DNA of 64,000 nt from Pseudomonas maumuensis (GTDB taxonomy: Bacteria; Pseudomonadota; Gammaproteobacteria; Pseudomonadales; Pseudomonadaceae): contig NZ_CP077077.1 of NCBI RefSeq assembly GCF_019139675.1, positions 62,001-126,000 on the forward strand. The letters are read 5' to 3'. The position numbers and the translations under genes were made by a program. Shown piece after piece: positions 10,199 to 20,315 of the stretch; position 1 is the stretch's first letter, and each line of letters opens with the position of its first letter. A model generated the notes under the pieces. The model was not told where the DNA came from and did not search any database. It worked only from the letters and a program-made list of their open reading frames with translations.

Positions 10199-11149
10199 TT
10201 AGAGCGCGAACGGCAGCTTTAGCGCCACCTGCTGGCGTTGTGCCAGACGCACCTCGAACTCGCTCGGGTCATGGATCATCACGTCCATCCCGGCGAACGC
10301 CTGCGCCGCGATCAGGCGCGACAGCCAGAAGCGCACGCACGCCACCCGCAGCATCACCGGCCACAATTCGGCTTCGGCGGCGGTGAACGGGCGCAGTGCC
10401 GCGTAGGCGCCCAGCAATGCCTGGGCGCGTGGCAGATCGATACCACCCTGCTCGTCCAGGCACCAGTCGTTCACGGTGATGGCGATGTCATACAGCATCG
10501 GCCCGGAGCAGGCGTTGTAGAAGTCGATCAAGCCGGTCAGGTGGGTGCCTTCGAACATCACGTTGTCACGGAACAGGTCGGCGTGCAGGTTGGCCTTGGG
10601 CAGGGCGAGGATCTGCGCCTTGTGCGCGGTGATTTCCGCCAGCGCCGGTTGCAGCAGCCCGGTTTGCGCCTGGTTCAGGCTCGGCAGCAGTTCGGCGCCA
10701 GATTCCAGCATCCAGTCCAGACCCCGGTCGGTGCGGCGCTCGATGATGCGCTCGCGGGTGGCCAGGTGAATGTGCGCCAGCAGCTCGCCGACCTGGGCGC
10801 AGTGCTGGTTGTTCGGCAGCTTGATGTGCTTGCCCGACAGTCGTGGCTGCAACAGCGCAGGCTTGCCGCACAGTTCGCGCAGGCCATGCCCTTCGCGGTC
10901 GCGCAGGGCGTAGGGCACAGGCATGTCGGCAGCGTGCAGCACGTCGAGCAGTTCGATGAAGAACGGCATGTCTTCAGCCGGCCCACGCTCGATCAGTGTG
11001 AGGACGAACTCCCCCTTTTCCAGGCTGACGAAGAAATTGCTGTTCTCGGTACCGGCGGCGATGCCCTGGAAGTCGAGCAGGCGACCCAACTCGTACGGCG
11101 CCAGAAAGGTTTCCAGCTCAGGCCGGGACACAGGGGTGAAGACTGACAT
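10199..11149 (-). CDS. thrB: Homoserine kinase
   Basis: Phosphorylates homoserine to O-phosphohomoserine in threonine biosynthesis. This is the APH-like kinase form used by pseudomonads (316 residues), not the GHMP-fold enzyme of E. coli. The kinase signature is clear: NLHADLFRDNVMF contains the catalytic Asp and metal-binding Asn, and GLIDFYNAC holds the DFG-like Asp. The gene lies 71 bases downstream of the DUF2782 gene on the same strand and is probably cotranscribed with it. Confidence 0.94.
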   Translation of the reverse strand: MSVFTPVSRPELETFLAPYELGRLLDFQGIAAGTENSNFFVSLEKGEFVLTLIERGPAEDMPFFIELLDVLHAADMPVPYALRDREGHGLRELCGKPALLQPRLSGKHIKLPNNQHCAQVGELLAHIHLATRERIIERRTDRGLDWMLESGAELLPSLNQAQTGLLQPALAEITAHKAQILALPKANLHADLFRDNVMFEGTHLTGLIDFYNACSGPMLYDIAITVNDWCLDEQGGIDLPRAQALLGAYAALRPFTAAEAELWPVMLRVACVRFWLSRLIAAQAFAGMDVMIHDPSEFEVRLAQRQQVALKLPFAL

Positions 11150-11220
11150 GTTGAAGAATTGCCCATGCGGGCACTTCCGCCGGAAGTGCCTGGTTGATAA
11201 GAACGATACGCGTTACTAGC

Positions 11221-11508
11221 TTACCACTCGAAGATCTTCCAGGACGGAATCAGCATGTCCGGCTGGTCGGAACGAATGAAATTGCCTTCGGAGCCATCGG
11301 CGCGTACCAGGAAATAAGGCTTGCCGTTCTTCGGCGTGACCTTGATCGCATACAGGAAGCCGTTTTGACGGTACTCCTGGATGGTTTTGTCGCCTTCCGT
11401 GCGAATGGTTACATCGGGATCGGCCGATGGGGCTTCGTCCGCCGCCAGGGTGACGACTGGCATGGTGGCCAGCAGACCGAGCAGTAACAGGCGATTGAGT
11501 GTGCGCAT
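11221..11508 (-). CDS. DUF2782 family exported small protein
   Basis: Small conserved protein of 95 residues with a signal peptide ending in VTLAADEAP. The mature part has the DUF2782 pattern (EYRQNGFLYAIKVTPK, then a C-terminal PSWKIFEW). Predicted periplasmic; function unknown. Widely found between thrB and polA in pseudomonads. It diverges from polA, and thrB follows on the same strand. Confidence 0.87.
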   Translation of the reverse strand: MRTLNRLLLLGLLATMPVVTLAADEAPSADPDVTIRTEGDKTIQEYRQNGFLYAIKVTPKNGKPYFLVRADGSEGNFIRSDQPDMLIPSWKIFEW

Positions 11509-11582
11509 GATAACCTAGTCCTTTTGTCGTCATTGATCCGGCTATTCTAGCGCCGGCCCCGTCGAAAAGGTTGATTCTCCTC

Positions 11583-14333
11583 ATGAGCCAAGCGCCCCTC
11601 GTCCTGGTGGACGGTTCGTCCTACCTCTACCGCGCCTTCCACGCGCTGCCGCCGCTGACCACCTCCAAAGGCATGCCCACCGGCGCGGTCAAGGGCGTGC
11701 TGAACATGCTCAAGAGCCTGCGCAAGCAATATCCGGACAGCCTGTTCGCGGTGGTTTTCGACGCCAAGGGCGGGACCTTCCGCGACGCCATGTTCGCCGA
11801 GTACAAGGCCAACCGCCCGAGCATGCCCGACGATCTGCGAGTGCAGGTCGAACCGCTGCACGCCAGCGTCCGCGCCCTAGGCTACCCGCTGCTGTGCGTC
11901 GAAGGCGTGGAGGCCGACGATGTGATCGGTACCCTGGCGCGCAGCAGTGCCGCCGCCGGCCGCCCGGTGATCATCTCGACCGGTGACAAGGACATGGCCC
12001 AGCTGGTGGACGGCCACGTCACCCTCGTCAATACCATGACCGGTAGCGTGCTCGACGTCGCTGGCGTACACGAGAAGTTCGGCGTAGGGCCCGAGCACAT
12101 CATCGATTTTCTCGCCCTGATGGGCGACAAGGTCGACAACATCCCCGGCGTACCCGGCGTTGGCGAGAAGACCGCGGTCGGTTTGCTGACCGGTATCGGT
12201 GGCGGCCTGAGCGATGTGTACCAGAACCTGGACAAGGTGCCGGGCCTGGCCATTCGTGGCGCCAAGACTCTCGCCGCCAAGCTCGAGGAGCACCGCGACG
12301 CGGCCTTCCTCTCCTACGAACTGGCCACCATCAAGTGCGATGTCGAGCTGGATGTCGAAGTGGACGCCCTGGTCTGCGGCGAACCCGACCGTGAAGCGCT
12401 GCTGGCGCTGTACACCGAGATGGAGTTCAAGAGCTGGGTTGCCGAAGTCCAGCGCAGCGCGCCCCAGGCAGGTGATGGCGCCGCTGCCGCCGAGGCTCCT
12501 GTTGCCGAGAAGGTCGAGCCGAAGTACGAAACCATCCTCGACCAGGCTCGCTTCGACGCCTGGCTGGAAAAGCTGCGCCGGGCGCCGCTGTTCGCCTTCG
12601 ATACGGAAACCACCGGCCTGGATGCCCAGCAGGCGCAGATCGTCGGCCTGTCGTTCGCCGTCGAGCCCCATGAGGCTGCCTATGTGCCCTTGACCCACGA
12701 CTACGAAGGCGCTCCGGCCCAGCTGGATCGCGAGCGCGTGCTGCTGGCGCTCAAGCCGCTGCTGGAGGATCCGGCCAAGGGCAAGGTCGGCCAGAACGCC
12801 AAGTACGACATCAACATCCTGGCCAACGGCAGCCCGGCCATCCACATGCGCGGTGTGGCCTACGACACCATGCTTGAGTCCTACGTGCTCGACTCCACCG
12901 CCACTCGTCACGACATGGACAGCCTGGCGCAGAAGTACCTGGACCACACCACCATCGCCTTCGAGGATATCGCCGGCAAGGGCGCCAAGCAGCTGACCTT
13001 CAACCAGATCCCACTGGACAAGGCCGGCCCCTACGCCGCCGAGGACGCGGACATCACCTTGCGTCTGCACCACGCGCTGCAGGCGCGTCTGGCCCAGACG
13101 CCCAGCGTGCTGCCGGTGCTGATGGATATCGAGATGCCGCTGGTGCCGGTGCTGGCGAAGATCGAGCGCCAGGGCGCGCTGGTCGACGCCAGGCTGCTCG
13201 GCGTGCAGAGCGGCGAGCTGGGGGCGAAGCTGGTCGAGCTGGAGCGTGAGGCGTATGCGCTAGCCGGCGAGGAATTCAACCTGGGCTCGCCCAAGCAGCT
13301 CGGCGCGATTCTCTACGACAAGTTGGGCATGCCGGTGCTGAGCAAGACCGCCAAGGGCCAGCCGTCCACCGCCGAGGCGGTGCTTGATGAGCTGGCCGAG
13401 CAAGGCTACCCGCTGCCCAAAGTGCTGATGCAGTACCGCAGCCTGAGCAAGCTCAAGAGCACCTATACCGACAAGCTGCCGGGGCAGATCAACCCGCGTA
13501 CCGGACGCATCCATACCTCGTATCAGCAGGCCGTGGCTGCCACCGGTCGCCTGTCGTCCAGCGACCCGAACCTGCAGAACATCCCGATCCGCACCGCCGA
13601 AGGCCGGCGCATTCGCCAGGCCTTCGTCGCCAGCCCCGGCTACAAACTGCTGGCGGCGGACTATTCGCAGATCGAGCTGCGCATCATGGCCCACCTGGCC
13701 AAGGACGAAGGGCTGCTGCATGCCTTCCGCAATGACCTGGACGTACACCGTGCCACCGCTGCGGAAGTGTTCGGTGTCGCCCTCGAGGACGTCACCACCG
13801 ACCAGCGCCGCAGCGCCAAGGCGATCAATTTCGGCCTGATCTATGGCATGAGCGCATTCGGCCTGGCCAAGCAGATAGGTGTAGATCGCAAGCAGTCCCA
13901 GGACTACATCGACCGCTATTTTGCCCGTTACCCCGGCGTGCTGGCCTATATGGAGCGCACCCGCGCCCAGGCCGCTGAAAAGGGCTTCGTCGAAACTCTG
14001 TTCGGACGTCGTTTGTACCTGCCGGACATCAACGCCAAGAACCCGGCCTTGCGCAAAGGCGCCGAGCGTACCGCGATCAATGCGCCGATGCAGGGCACCG
14101 CGGCGGACATCATCAAGCGTGCCATGGTGGCGGTGGACAACTGGCTGAGCGAGAGCGGGCTGGATGCGCGGGTGATCCTGCAGGTACACGACGAACTGGT
14201 GCTCGAAGTGCGCGAGGACCTGGTCGAGCAGGTGAAAACCGAGATTCGCGTTCACATGAGCGGCGCAGCGCAGCTGGACGTGCCGTTGCTGGTGGAAGCG
14301 GGCGTTGGCTCGAATTGGGATGAAGCTCACTAA
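11583..14333 (+). CDS. polA: DNA polymerase I
   Basis: Repair and Okazaki-fragment polymerase, 916 residues. Three domains in order: 5'-3' exonuclease (about 1-290, starting [17 protein letters not shown]), 3'-5' exonuclease with an intact [11 protein letters not shown] motif, so proofreading should be active, and the family A polymerase with [12 protein letters not shown] (motif A), [17 protein letters not shown] (motif B) and [11 protein letters not shown] (motif C). I use the ATG giving MSQAPLVL; a TTG four codons earlier is in frame but less likely. A small RNA gene lies downstream. Confidence 0.97.
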   Translation: MSQAPLVLVDGSSYLYRAFHALPPLTTSKGMPTGAVKGVLNMLKSLRKQYPDSLFAVVFDAKGGTFRDAMFAEYKANRPSMPDDLRVQVEPLHASVRALGYPLLCVEGVEADDVIGTLARSSAAAGRPVIISTGDKDMAQLVDGHVTLVNTMTGSVLDVAGVHEKFGVGPEHIIDFLALMGDKVDNIPGVPGVGEKTAVGLLTGIGGGLSDVYQNLDKVPGLAIRGAKTLAAKLEEHRDAAFLSYELATIKCDVELDVEVDALVCGEPDREALLALYTEMEFKSWVAEVQRSAPQAGDGAAAAEAPVAEKVEPKYETILDQARFDAWLEKLRRAPLFAFDTETTGLDAQQAQIVGLSFAVEPHEAAYVPLTHDYEGAPAQLDRERVLLALKPLLEDPAKGKVGQNAKYDINILANGSPAIHMRGVAYDTMLESYVLDSTATRHDMDSLAQKYLDHTTIAFEDIAGKGAKQLTFNQIPLDKAGPYAAEDADITLRLHHALQARLAQTPSVLPVLMDIEMPLVPVLAKIERQGALVDARLLGVQSGELGAKLVELEREAYALAGEEFNLGSPKQLGAILYDKLGMPVLSKTAKGQPSTAEAVLDELAEQGYPLPKVLMQYRSLSKLKSTYTDKLPGQINPRTGRIHTSYQQAVAATGRLSSSDPNLQNIPIRTAEGRRIRQAFVASPGYKLLAADYSQIELRIMAHLAKDEGLLHAFRNDLDVHRATAAEVFGVALEDVTTDQRRSAKAINFGLIYGMSAFGLAKQIGVDRKQSQDYIDRYFARYPGVLAYMERTRAQAAEKGFVETLFGRRLYLPDINAKNPALRKGAERTAINAPMQGTAADIIKRAMVAVDNWLSESGLDARVILQVHDELVLEVREDLVEQVKTEIRVHMSGAAQLDVPLLVEAGVGSNWDEAH

Positions 14334-14354
14334 ACGCCGCGTGAAAGCTGTGTA

Positions 14355-14381
14355 GGATCTGCGACGTAGTGTCGCGGATCC
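14355..14381. other. Hairpin in the polA 3' region
   Basis: Eleven-base arms GGATCTGCGAC/GTCGCGGATCC (one G-T pair) with a five-base loop, 21 bases after the polA stop. No T tract. It probably protects or ends the polA transcript upstream of the small RNA promoter. Confidence 0.5.
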
Positions 14382-14446
14382 GGTGCAGGCTTCGGGCCTT
14401 AGATCGAGCGCTTCATGAAACTATCGCAAATAGTTTCTAGGGGCTC

Positions 14447-14475
14447 GGAACTAAACCGGTGAACCGCCACTCAGA
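14447..14475 (+). promoter_or_regulatory. AlgU (sigma-22/RpoE)-type promoter of the small RNA
   Basis: GGAACTA and TCAGA are separated by 17 bases, close to the AlgU consensus GAACTT-N16/17-TCTGA. The expected start point, about 14480, is exactly 132 bases before the end of the downstream terminator T run. In P. aeruginosa the small RNA at this position, ErsA, is AlgU-dependent. Confidence 0.7.
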
Positions 14476-14479
14476 GGTA

Positions 14480-14611
14480 CTGAATGGCTGGTGAAGCCTT
14501 TCGATGCTCCTATGTTGTGTTAAGTGTTGGCAGATATCTGGACCCCGCCCTAGCGGTCCGGACTTGGACCCCGAACTTCCCCCTCCCCATACGAAGTCCG
14601 GGGTTTTTTTT
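14480..14611 (+). ncRNA. ersA: ErsA-type regulatory small RNA (Spot 42 locus position)
   Basis: The polA-engB gap holds an AlgU-like promoter, no credible reading frame and a strong intrinsic terminator, giving a predicted transcript of about 132 nt. The same position is occupied by ErsA in P. aeruginosa (132 nt by my recollection) and by Spot 42 in enterobacteria. The terminator loop exposes a C-rich tract (CTTCCCCCTCCCC) that could pair with ribosome binding sites, as expected of an Hfq-dependent RNA. Known ErsA targets in P. aeruginosa include algC and oprD; targets here are unknown. Identity rests on synteny and architecture, not on an alignment. Confidence 0.78.
14569..14611 (+). terminator. 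Intrinsic terminator of the small RNA
   Basis: CCCCGAACTT pairs with AAGTCCGGGG (one mismatch) around a 15-base C-rich loop, followed by eight T residues. The CGGACTT copy just upstream (14559-14565) could pair with the same right arm as an alternative fold. Confidence 0.9.
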
Positions 14612-14670
14612 GCCCGGAATTCGGCGTCATGCCTGCCGGGCTCGCTCCACGAGCCCGCAAGGCCGCGAAG

Positions 14671-15303
14671 TCAGGCCGCCGGCTTGTCTTCCAGCTCCAT
14701 CCAGTCCGCCAGCACGCGATAGGCCTCTTCCAGGCCCAGGCGCTTGGGTGCCGAGAACAACTGGATGGTCGCGGTATCGCCCCAACCCTTGCGAATCTCC
14801 GACTGCACCTTGAGCAAGGTGTTCTTGCCAGCGCCGTGGGTCAGCTTGTCGGCCTTGGTCAGCAGGATATGCATTGGCATGCCACTGGCCTTGGCCCAGT
14901 CGAGCATCATCTTGTCGAAGTCGGTCATTGGATGGCGGGTGTCCATCATCAAAATGATCCCGCGCAGGCATTCGCGGCTGCCCAGGTAGGCCTCAAGGTG
15001 TTTCTGCCAGTGCTGCTTGAGCGGAATCGGCACTTTTGCATAACCATAGCCCGGCAGGTCGACCAAACGCCGTTCATCGTCCAGACTGAAGAAATTCAGC
15101 AGCTGGGTGCGGCCGGGGGTCTTCGAGGTGCGCGCCAGGCTGGCGTGGGTCAGGGTGTTGAGGGCGCTGGATTTACCGGCGTTGGAACGGCCGGCGAAAG
15201 CCACCTCGTAACCCTGGTCTTCGGGGCATTGTTCAACCTTGGCGGCGCTGAGGGCGAATTTGGCTTTCTGGCAGAGGCCGAGGATGGGGTTCTTGACTTG
15301 CAT
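14671..15303 (-). CDS. engB: Ribosome biogenesis GTP-binding protein EngB/YihA
   Basis: Essential GTPase for late assembly of the large ribosomal subunit, 210 residues. G1 is GRSNAGKS, G3 is DLPGYG and G4 is TKAD. The frame stays open about 100 codons upstream, but family N-termini start at [16 protein letters not shown], so I use that ATG. It is convergent with the small RNA and divergent from the cytochrome genes. Confidence 0.95.
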   Translation of the reverse strand: MQVKNPILGLCQKAKFALSAAKVEQCPEDQGYEVAFAGRSNAGKSSALNTLTHASLARTSKTPGRTQLLNFFSLDDERRLVDLPGYGYAKVPIPLKQHWQKHLEAYLGSRECLRGIILMMDTRHPMTDFDKMMLDWAKASGMPMHILLTKADKLTHGAGKNTLLKVQSEIRKGWGDTATIQLFSAPKRLGLEEAYRVLADWMELEDKPAA

Positions 15304-15391
15304 GGGATTTCCGATGTGGGTGTTGCCCAGCGCTGGAGGCGTAGGACCAGGCCTGGCAAGCGGTGTCGTTTCCGTTTGGCTGGCGGAAGTA

Positions 15392-15397
15392 TATAAT
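15392..15397 (+). promoter_or_regulatory. Possible -10 element upstream of the cytochrome genes
   Basis: A perfect TATAAT in GC-rich DNA between divergent engB and the cytochrome c gene; the -35 (TTTCCG) is poor. The overlapping opposite strand reads TATACT, so the site may also serve engB. Confidence 0.4.
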
Positions 15398-15511
15398 GCC
15401 CCAGTTTTTGTGTGCTCATTCGCCCAGCGAAGGCAATTGAGCATGGGGTGTCGAACAATAGCTCGCGCAACAGAACGCAGCGCGGCCCCCAACCCTGTCA
15501 GGTCGTTTCGC

Positions 15512-15814
15512 ATGGCGAAATGGCTGCTTGCTGTCGGTATGTTCCTGCCGTTTTTCAGCGCACAGGCTACACAGGATCCCGAGGCGTTGTACAACCGCAC
15601 GTGCGCGGCCTGTCACGCCGGACAACTGCCCCAGGCACCGAAAAGCGGTGACCGGGCGGCCTGGGAGCCAAGGCTGGCGCAAGGCATGGCGCAACTGGTG
15701 GTACATGTTACACAGGGTTTCAAGGCTATGCCGCCGCGTGGATTGTGCATGGACTGCAGTGCCGAGGACTACCGTTTGGTCATCCTTTGGATGAGCGGCA
15801 GTCCCGATACATAA
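15512..15814 (+). CDS. Small c-type cytochrome (c5-like)
   Basis: Periplasmic monoheme cytochrome of 100 residues. A signal peptide ([19 protein letters not shown]) is followed by one heme-binding motif, CAACH. A second Cys pair occurs in [11 protein letters not shown] near the C-terminus, a spacing typical of cytochrome c5 and similar proteins. The longer frame upstream runs through the promoter region and is ignored. Located 31 bases before the cytochrome c4 gene, so probably cotranscribed. Confidence 0.88.
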   Translation: MAKWLLAVGMFLPFFSAQATQDPEALYNRTCAACHAGQLPQAPKSGDRAAWEPRLAQGMAQLVVHVTQGFKAMPPRGLCMDCSAEDYRLVILWMSGSPDT

Positions 15815-15845
15815 CATTTCACCCTTAGCCGTGTTGGATTAGCTG

Positions 15846-16463
15846 ATGAACAAACTAGTCGTGAGTCTGCTGTTGACCATGGGGGTCGCAGGTGCGGCAA
15901 CTGCTGCGGGACCCATCAAAGGCGATGCCGCCGCCGGCCAGGCCAAAACCGCTGTCTGTGGGGCCTGTCACAACCCCGACGGCAACAGCCTGGCACCGAA
16001 CTTCCCGAAACTCGCCGGCCAAGGTGAGCCCTACCTGAACAAGCAGTTGCACGACATCAAGGACGGCAAGCGGACCGTGCTTGAGATGACCGGCATGCTG
16101 GCCAATTTCAACGACCAGGACCTGGCCGACATCGCCGCTTATTTCGCCAGCCAGAAAGGCAGCGTGGGTGCTGCCGACCCGAAACTCGTCGAGCGTGGTC
16201 GTGCCTTGTTCAACGGCGGCAGCCTGGAGAAAGGCATGCCGGCCTGCACTGGCTGCCACTCCCCGAACGGTGCAGGCATCGCCCTGGCGAAGTTCCCGCA
16301 CCTCAGCGGCCAGCACGCGCAGTACGTCAGCAAGCAGCTGACCGACTTCCGCGAAGGCAACCGCACCAACGACGGCGACGCCATGACCATGCGCACCATC
16401 GCCGGCAAGCTCAGCAACAAGGACATCGAAGCGTTGTCCAGCTACATCCAGGGCCTGCACTGA
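15846..16463 (+). CDS. Diheme cytochrome c4
   Basis: Periplasmic electron carrier of 205 residues made of two cytochrome c domains. The signal peptide ends near ATAAGP. Heme motifs are CGACH in the first domain and CTGCH in the second. Cytochrome c4 donates electrons to terminal oxidases, notably cbb3-type, in pseudomonads. It follows the c5-like gene and ends 47 bases before a strong terminator. Confidence 0.94.
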   Translation: MNKLVVSLLLTMGVAGAATAAGPIKGDAAAGQAKTAVCGACHNPDGNSLAPNFPKLAGQGEPYLNKQLHDIKDGKRTVLEMTGMLANFNDQDLADIAAYFASQKGSVGAADPKLVERGRALFNGGSLEKGMPACTGCHSPNGAGIALAKFPHLSGQHAQYVSKQLTDFREGNRTNDGDAMTMRTIAGKLSNKDIEALSSYIQGLH

Positions 16464-16509
16464 AGTGCGCGTTAACACTCGGTTAATGCTTCAGCGCTAA
16501 AGATGAAAA

Positions 16510-16533
16510 GGGCAGCCGACGCTGCCCTTTTTT
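16510..16533 (+). terminator. Intrinsic terminator after cytochrome c4
   Basis: Perfect GGGCAGC/GCTGCCC stem with a CGAC tetraloop, followed by six T residues. Confidence 0.9.
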
Positions 16534-16628
16534 CTGTCCGTAGCCGTTACACTACAGAACTCTTGCCCTTCCCGACCTGTCCTACACAGGTCGCGTCGAG
16601 GCGACCAAAGACTGCTCAGGAGTAAAGC

Positions 16629-17261
16629 ATGCGTAAACTGATTCTCAGCGCTGCGCTGGTCGCCGCCAGCGTATTCGGTATGGCCGCGGTACAGGCCGCG
16701 GAGCCTGTGGCGGGCAAGGAATATATCGAGCTGAGCAACCCCGTTCAGGTGTCGGTGCCAGGCAAGATCGAGGTCGTCGAGCTGTTCTGGTATGGCTGCC
16801 CGCACTGCTACCACTTCGAACCGACCATCAACCCTTGGGTCGACAAGCTGCCCAAGGACGTCAATTTCAAGCGCGTCCCTGCCATGTTCGGTGGCCCCTG
16901 GGATGCCCACGGCCAGATGTTCCTGACGCTTGAAGCCATGGGTGTTGAGCACAACGTCCACAATGCGGTGTTCGATGCCATCCAGAACAAGCGCATGCGC
17001 CTGACCAAACCTGAGGAGATGGCCGAGTTCCTGGCCACCCAGGGCGTGGACAAGGACAAGTTCCTCGCCACCTTCAACTCCTTCGCCATCAAGGGCCAGG
17101 TCAATCAGGCCAAAGAGCTGGCCAAGAAGTACGAAATCACCGGCGTACCGAGCCTGGTGGTCAACGGCAAGTACCGCTTCGACCTGGGTACCGCCGGTGG
17201 TCCGGAAGGCGTGCTGAACGTCGCCGACCAGCTGATCGCCAAGGAGCGCGCCGCTAAGTAA
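16629..17261 (+). CDS. dsbA: Thiol:disulfide interchange protein DsbA
   Basis: Periplasmic oxidase that introduces disulfide bonds into exported proteins, 210 residues. Signal peptide ends around VQAAEP; active site is Cys57-Pro-His-Cys60, and the cis-Pro loop reads TGVPSLVVNG. An AGGAG site precedes the ATG. Twelve bases separate it from the next gene. It likely oxidises proteins such as the amidase and zinc-binding proteins encoded nearby, though that is inference. Confidence 0.95.
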   Translation: MRKLILSAALVAASVFGMAAVQAAEPVAGKEYIELSNPVQVSVPGKIEVVELFWYGCPHCYHFEPTINPWVDKLPKDVNFKRVPAMFGGPWDAHGQMFLTLEAMGVEHNVHNAVFDAIQNKRMRLTKPEEMAEFLATQGVDKDKFLATFNSFAIKGQVNQAKELAKKYEITGVPSLVVNGKYRFDLGTAGGPEGVLNVADQLIAKERAAK

Positions 17262-17273
17262 GCGGCGACTGCC

Positions 17274-18128
17274 ATGGGCCGCTTTCGCTCAACCCGAAGC
17301 GTCGGCCTGCACCAGCCGCAGGTCAACGAGCATCACCTGCAGGCCAGCGGCCTGCCGGCCGATGGTCGCCTGCGGCTGCTCAGTTTCAATATCCAGGTCG
17401 GTATCAGCACCGAGCGCTATCGCCACTATGTGACCCGCAGCTGGCAGCACCTGCTGCCGCACAACGGGCGGGCCGGTAACCTGCAGAAGATCGGTGACCT
17501 GCTCAACGACTTCGACCTGGTGGCCCTGCAGGAAGCCGACGGTGGCAGCCTGCGCTCCGGCTTCGTCAACCAGGTGGAGCACCTGGCCCAGCTGGGGGCC
17601 TTCCCCTACTGGTACCAGCAGCTCAACCGCAACCTGGGGCGTTTCGCCCAGCACAGCAACGGCGTGCTCAGCCGCCTCAAGCCCCAGCACCTGGAAGACC
17701 ATCCCCTGCCCGGCCCGTCTGGTCGAGGGGCGATCCTGGTGCGTTTCGGCGAAGGTGCCGACGCCCTGATCGTGGTGATGATGCACCTGGCACTTGGCTC
17801 CAAGACCCGCGCCCGGCAGTTGGCCTACATCCGCGAGCTGATCGGCGGCTATCGTCACCAGATCCTCATGGGTGACATGAACACCCATGCCAACGACCTG
17901 CTCGACCACTCGCCCTTGCGTGACCTCGGTCTTGTCGCACCCCAGGTCGAGGCCACTTTTCCCAGTTGGCGCCCCCAGCGTTGCCTTGACCACATCCTGC
18001 TCAGCCCGAGCCTTACGCTGGAACGCGTCGAGGTGCTGGCACAGCCAATTTCCGATCACCTGCCCGTCGCCGTCGAGATCCGATTGCCTGATGCCCTGAC
18101 TGTGGATACGCTGCCGGTCCTGAGTTAG
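17274..18128 (+). CDS. Endonuclease/exonuclease/phosphatase family protein
   Basis: EEP-fold metal-dependent phosphoesterase of 284 residues. The family pattern is seen as LRLLSFNIQVG (Asn), DLVALQEAD (Glu), MMHLALG (His), ILMGDMNTHAND (Asp-x-Asn) and a final ISDHLPV (Asp-His). No signal peptide, so cytoplasmic. The substrate cannot be told from sequence; conserved beside dsbA in pseudomonads. It shares a transcript with dsbA by spacing. Confidence 0.88.
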   Translation: MGRFRSTRSVGLHQPQVNEHHLQASGLPADGRLRLLSFNIQVGISTERYRHYVTRSWQHLLPHNGRAGNLQKIGDLLNDFDLVALQEADGGSLRSGFVNQVEHLAQLGAFPYWYQQLNRNLGRFAQHSNGVLSRLKPQHLEDHPLPGPSGRGAILVRFGEGADALIVVMMHLALGSKTRARQLAYIRELIGGYRHQILMGDMNTHANDLLDHSPLRDLGLVAPQVEATFPSWRPQRCLDHILLSPSLTLERVEVLAQPISDHLPVAVEIRLPDALTVDTLPVLS

Positions 18129-18197
18129 TCCTGCCTGGGCGAATCCTGCACTCAAGTGTTGGGCTTTTCCGCCGAAATCCAGTGATTGCAGGACTAG

Positions 18198-20216
18198 ATG
18201 CCACTACCCGTTGCGGATCCAGGCATGACCGAAGAAGCCGAGCGCTGGAAAGAAAAATACCTCAAGAGCATCGAGCGGCAGGAAAAGCTCGAGCGGCGCT
18301 GGGAAGCCCGCCTCGATCTGCTGCGTCGTGGCCTGGTGCGCAGCACCCTGGCGGCTGAAGGTAGCGACAAGACCGTTGACCAGTGCATGAAGGAAATGCG
18401 CGAGGTCATCCGCAGCGACAACATGGACGCCGGCCTCGCCGGGCTGATTCCGCGCCTGGAAAAAGCCGTGCTCGACTCCGAGCAGCGCCGCGAAACCCGC
18501 ATGAACCAGGTCAGCGAAGCGCTGACCGCGCTGGTTACCCAGCTGCAGACCTTGCCGCTGCCGGGTGATGTGGCACGTCCGTTGAAAAAGCTGGCGAAGA
18601 AGCTTGACGGTGGCGTCAGCCAGTCCCGCGAGCTACCACCCTTGCTGGGCGAGCTCAGTGGTTTGCAGGGGCGCGCCCTGGATGCGGTGCAAAAGCCCGA
18701 TGATGAAGCTCGCCCCGGGTTCCTGCAGCGCCTGTTCGGTGGCCGTGACGAGCCCCAAGGGGAATTGGCGACCGCACCTGTTGCCGTCGAGGCGACGTCG
18801 CCCGCACCGCAGCCAGCCCCGGTCATCGCACCTGAGCCACAGCCCAGGGATGCCGACGAACTGCACGCCCTGGCACCTGCCCCTCAAGCTTTGCCCGAGG
18901 TAGCACAGGCAGTGGATGAAACGGTGCCCATCGAGCCGGCTGAAGCGCAAGTCGAATTGCCCGGCCCGGCGCTGGTTGAAACCACGCCGTTGGTCGTTGC
19001 CGATCCGCATCCCGAAGCCGAGCCATCGGTGGCCGCGGTTGCCGAACCTGTACCCGAGCCTTTGACCGTCATCGAGACGGAGCAAGCCGCAACGGATGAG
19101 CCGGACACCGTGGCGGAGCTGGCCACCGTCGATGATGGCCCTTATGCCCTACCCGATGCGGTCGAGCCGCCCTATAGCCAGGTTGCCGCCCATATCGAGC
19201 AGACGCTGATCGGCCTGCTCGACGACCTGAGCCTGCCCGAGCGCCACAAGGCCCAGGCTCTGGAGATGCGCGAGCGGGTTTCGCGGGGGCTGAACTGGTA
19301 CGAGCTGATCCCGGTACTGGATGACCTGGCTGTGCTCATGCTGGCGATCACCGACAGCGGCCAGCATGAGTTCGAGGCTTACCTGCAGCAGCTCAACGAG
19401 CGCCTGGAAACCTTCCAGAGCCACCTGCACGAAGCCAGCGCCGGCCATGCCGACAACAGCTCCGCCGCCCGAGAGCTCGACAGCCAACTGCGCGAGCAGG
19501 TCGATGGCCTGCAGAGCAGTGTGCAGGGTGCTGCCGATGTCGACAGCCTCAAGCATATCCTGGAGAACCGCCTCGAAGGTCTGCTGGTGACCATGGATGA
19601 TCACCAGCACGAGCGTGACCGCCGAGAGCATGAGCTGGCCAGCCGCCTGCAAGGTCTGGCCGAGCGCGTGGCGAGCATGGAGCAGGAAGCCCTGGGCTAT
19701 CGCGAGCATCTCGAGGAGCAACGCCAGAAGGCCATGATCGATCCGCTCACCGGCCTGCCTAACCGGGCGGCCTGGAGCGAGCAGGTCGAGCGCGAGGTGC
19801 TCGACTGGCAGGAAAACGGCGGCCACCTGGCCATGGCCATCCTCGATCTCGACCATTTCAAGCGCATCAACGATGGCTATGGCCACCTGGCGGGCGACAA
19901 GGTGCTGAAGATCGTGGCCGACCAACTGCGCAAGCGCCTGCGTGGGCGCGACTTCATTGCCCGTTTTGGTGGCGAGGAATTCGTCCTGCTGCTGCCGCAG
20001 ACCTCGCCGCCAGCGGCGGTCCAGGTAGCAGAGGCGTTGCGTGCGGCCATCGAAGCCTGCCCTTTCCATTTCAAGGGTGAGCGGGTGGTGATCACCACGT
20101 CCATTGGCATCAGTGCATTCCGCTCCGGGGAGCGTGGCGACCAGGTGCTCAAGCGCGCCGACGAGGCGCTGTACCGGGCCAAGGACGGTGGGCGTAACCG
20201 AGTCGAGCAGGCATAG
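18198..20216 (+). CDS. Diguanylate cyclase with long N-terminal region
   Basis: Makes cyclic di-GMP. 672 residues: a charged helical N-terminal part (1-200), a low-complexity Pro/Ala/Glu/Val-rich linker (about 195-310), a helical and coiled-coil region (310-510) and a C-terminal GGDEF domain (from about 515). The active site is GGEEF (591-595), intact. The inhibitory site RxxD is present as RGRD (582-585), so product inhibition is expected. No transmembrane segments. Synteny matches the P. aeruginosa gene called dgcH. A second ATG nine codons in is possible. Confidence 0.92.
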   Translation: MPLPVADPGMTEEAERWKEKYLKSIERQEKLERRWEARLDLLRRGLVRSTLAAEGSDKTVDQCMKEMREVIRSDNMDAGLAGLIPRLEKAVLDSEQRRETRMNQVSEALTALVTQLQTLPLPGDVARPLKKLAKKLDGGVSQSRELPPLLGELSGLQGRALDAVQKPDDEARPGFLQRLFGGRDEPQGELATAPVAVEATSPAPQPAPVIAPEPQPRDADELHALAPAPQALPEVAQAVDETVPIEPAEAQVELPGPALVETTPLVVADPHPEAEPSVAAVAEPVPEPLTVIETEQAATDEPDTVAELATVDDGPYALPDAVEPPYSQVAAHIEQTLIGLLDDLSLPERHKAQALEMRERVSRGLNWYELIPVLDDLAVLMLAITDSGQHEFEAYLQQLNERLETFQSHLHEASAGHADNSSAARELDSQLREQVDGLQSSVQGAADVDSLKHILENRLEGLLVTMDDHQHERDRREHELASRLQGLAERVASMEQEALGYREHLEEQRQKAMIDPLTGLPNRAAWSEQVEREVLDWQENGGHLAMAILDLDHFKRINDGYGHLAGDKVLKIVADQLRKRLRGRDFIARFGGEEFVLLLPQTSPPAAVQVAEALRAAIEACPFHFKGERVVITTSIGISAFRSGERGDQVLKRADEALYRAKDGGRNRVEQA

Positions 20217-20315
20217 ATAATTAACGCCCCGCAGCTCTCGGATCGATCGACACTTCTGGCCCGCGCTGACTCTCCAGCGCATCGCCAACAGATCGATTGT
20301 GAAAGGAGTTGAAGG

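Noticed and set aside
14484..14813. 109-codon frame in the polA-engB gap
   Set aside because: It runs through the small RNA and terminator, then antisense to engB, with no ribosome binding site.
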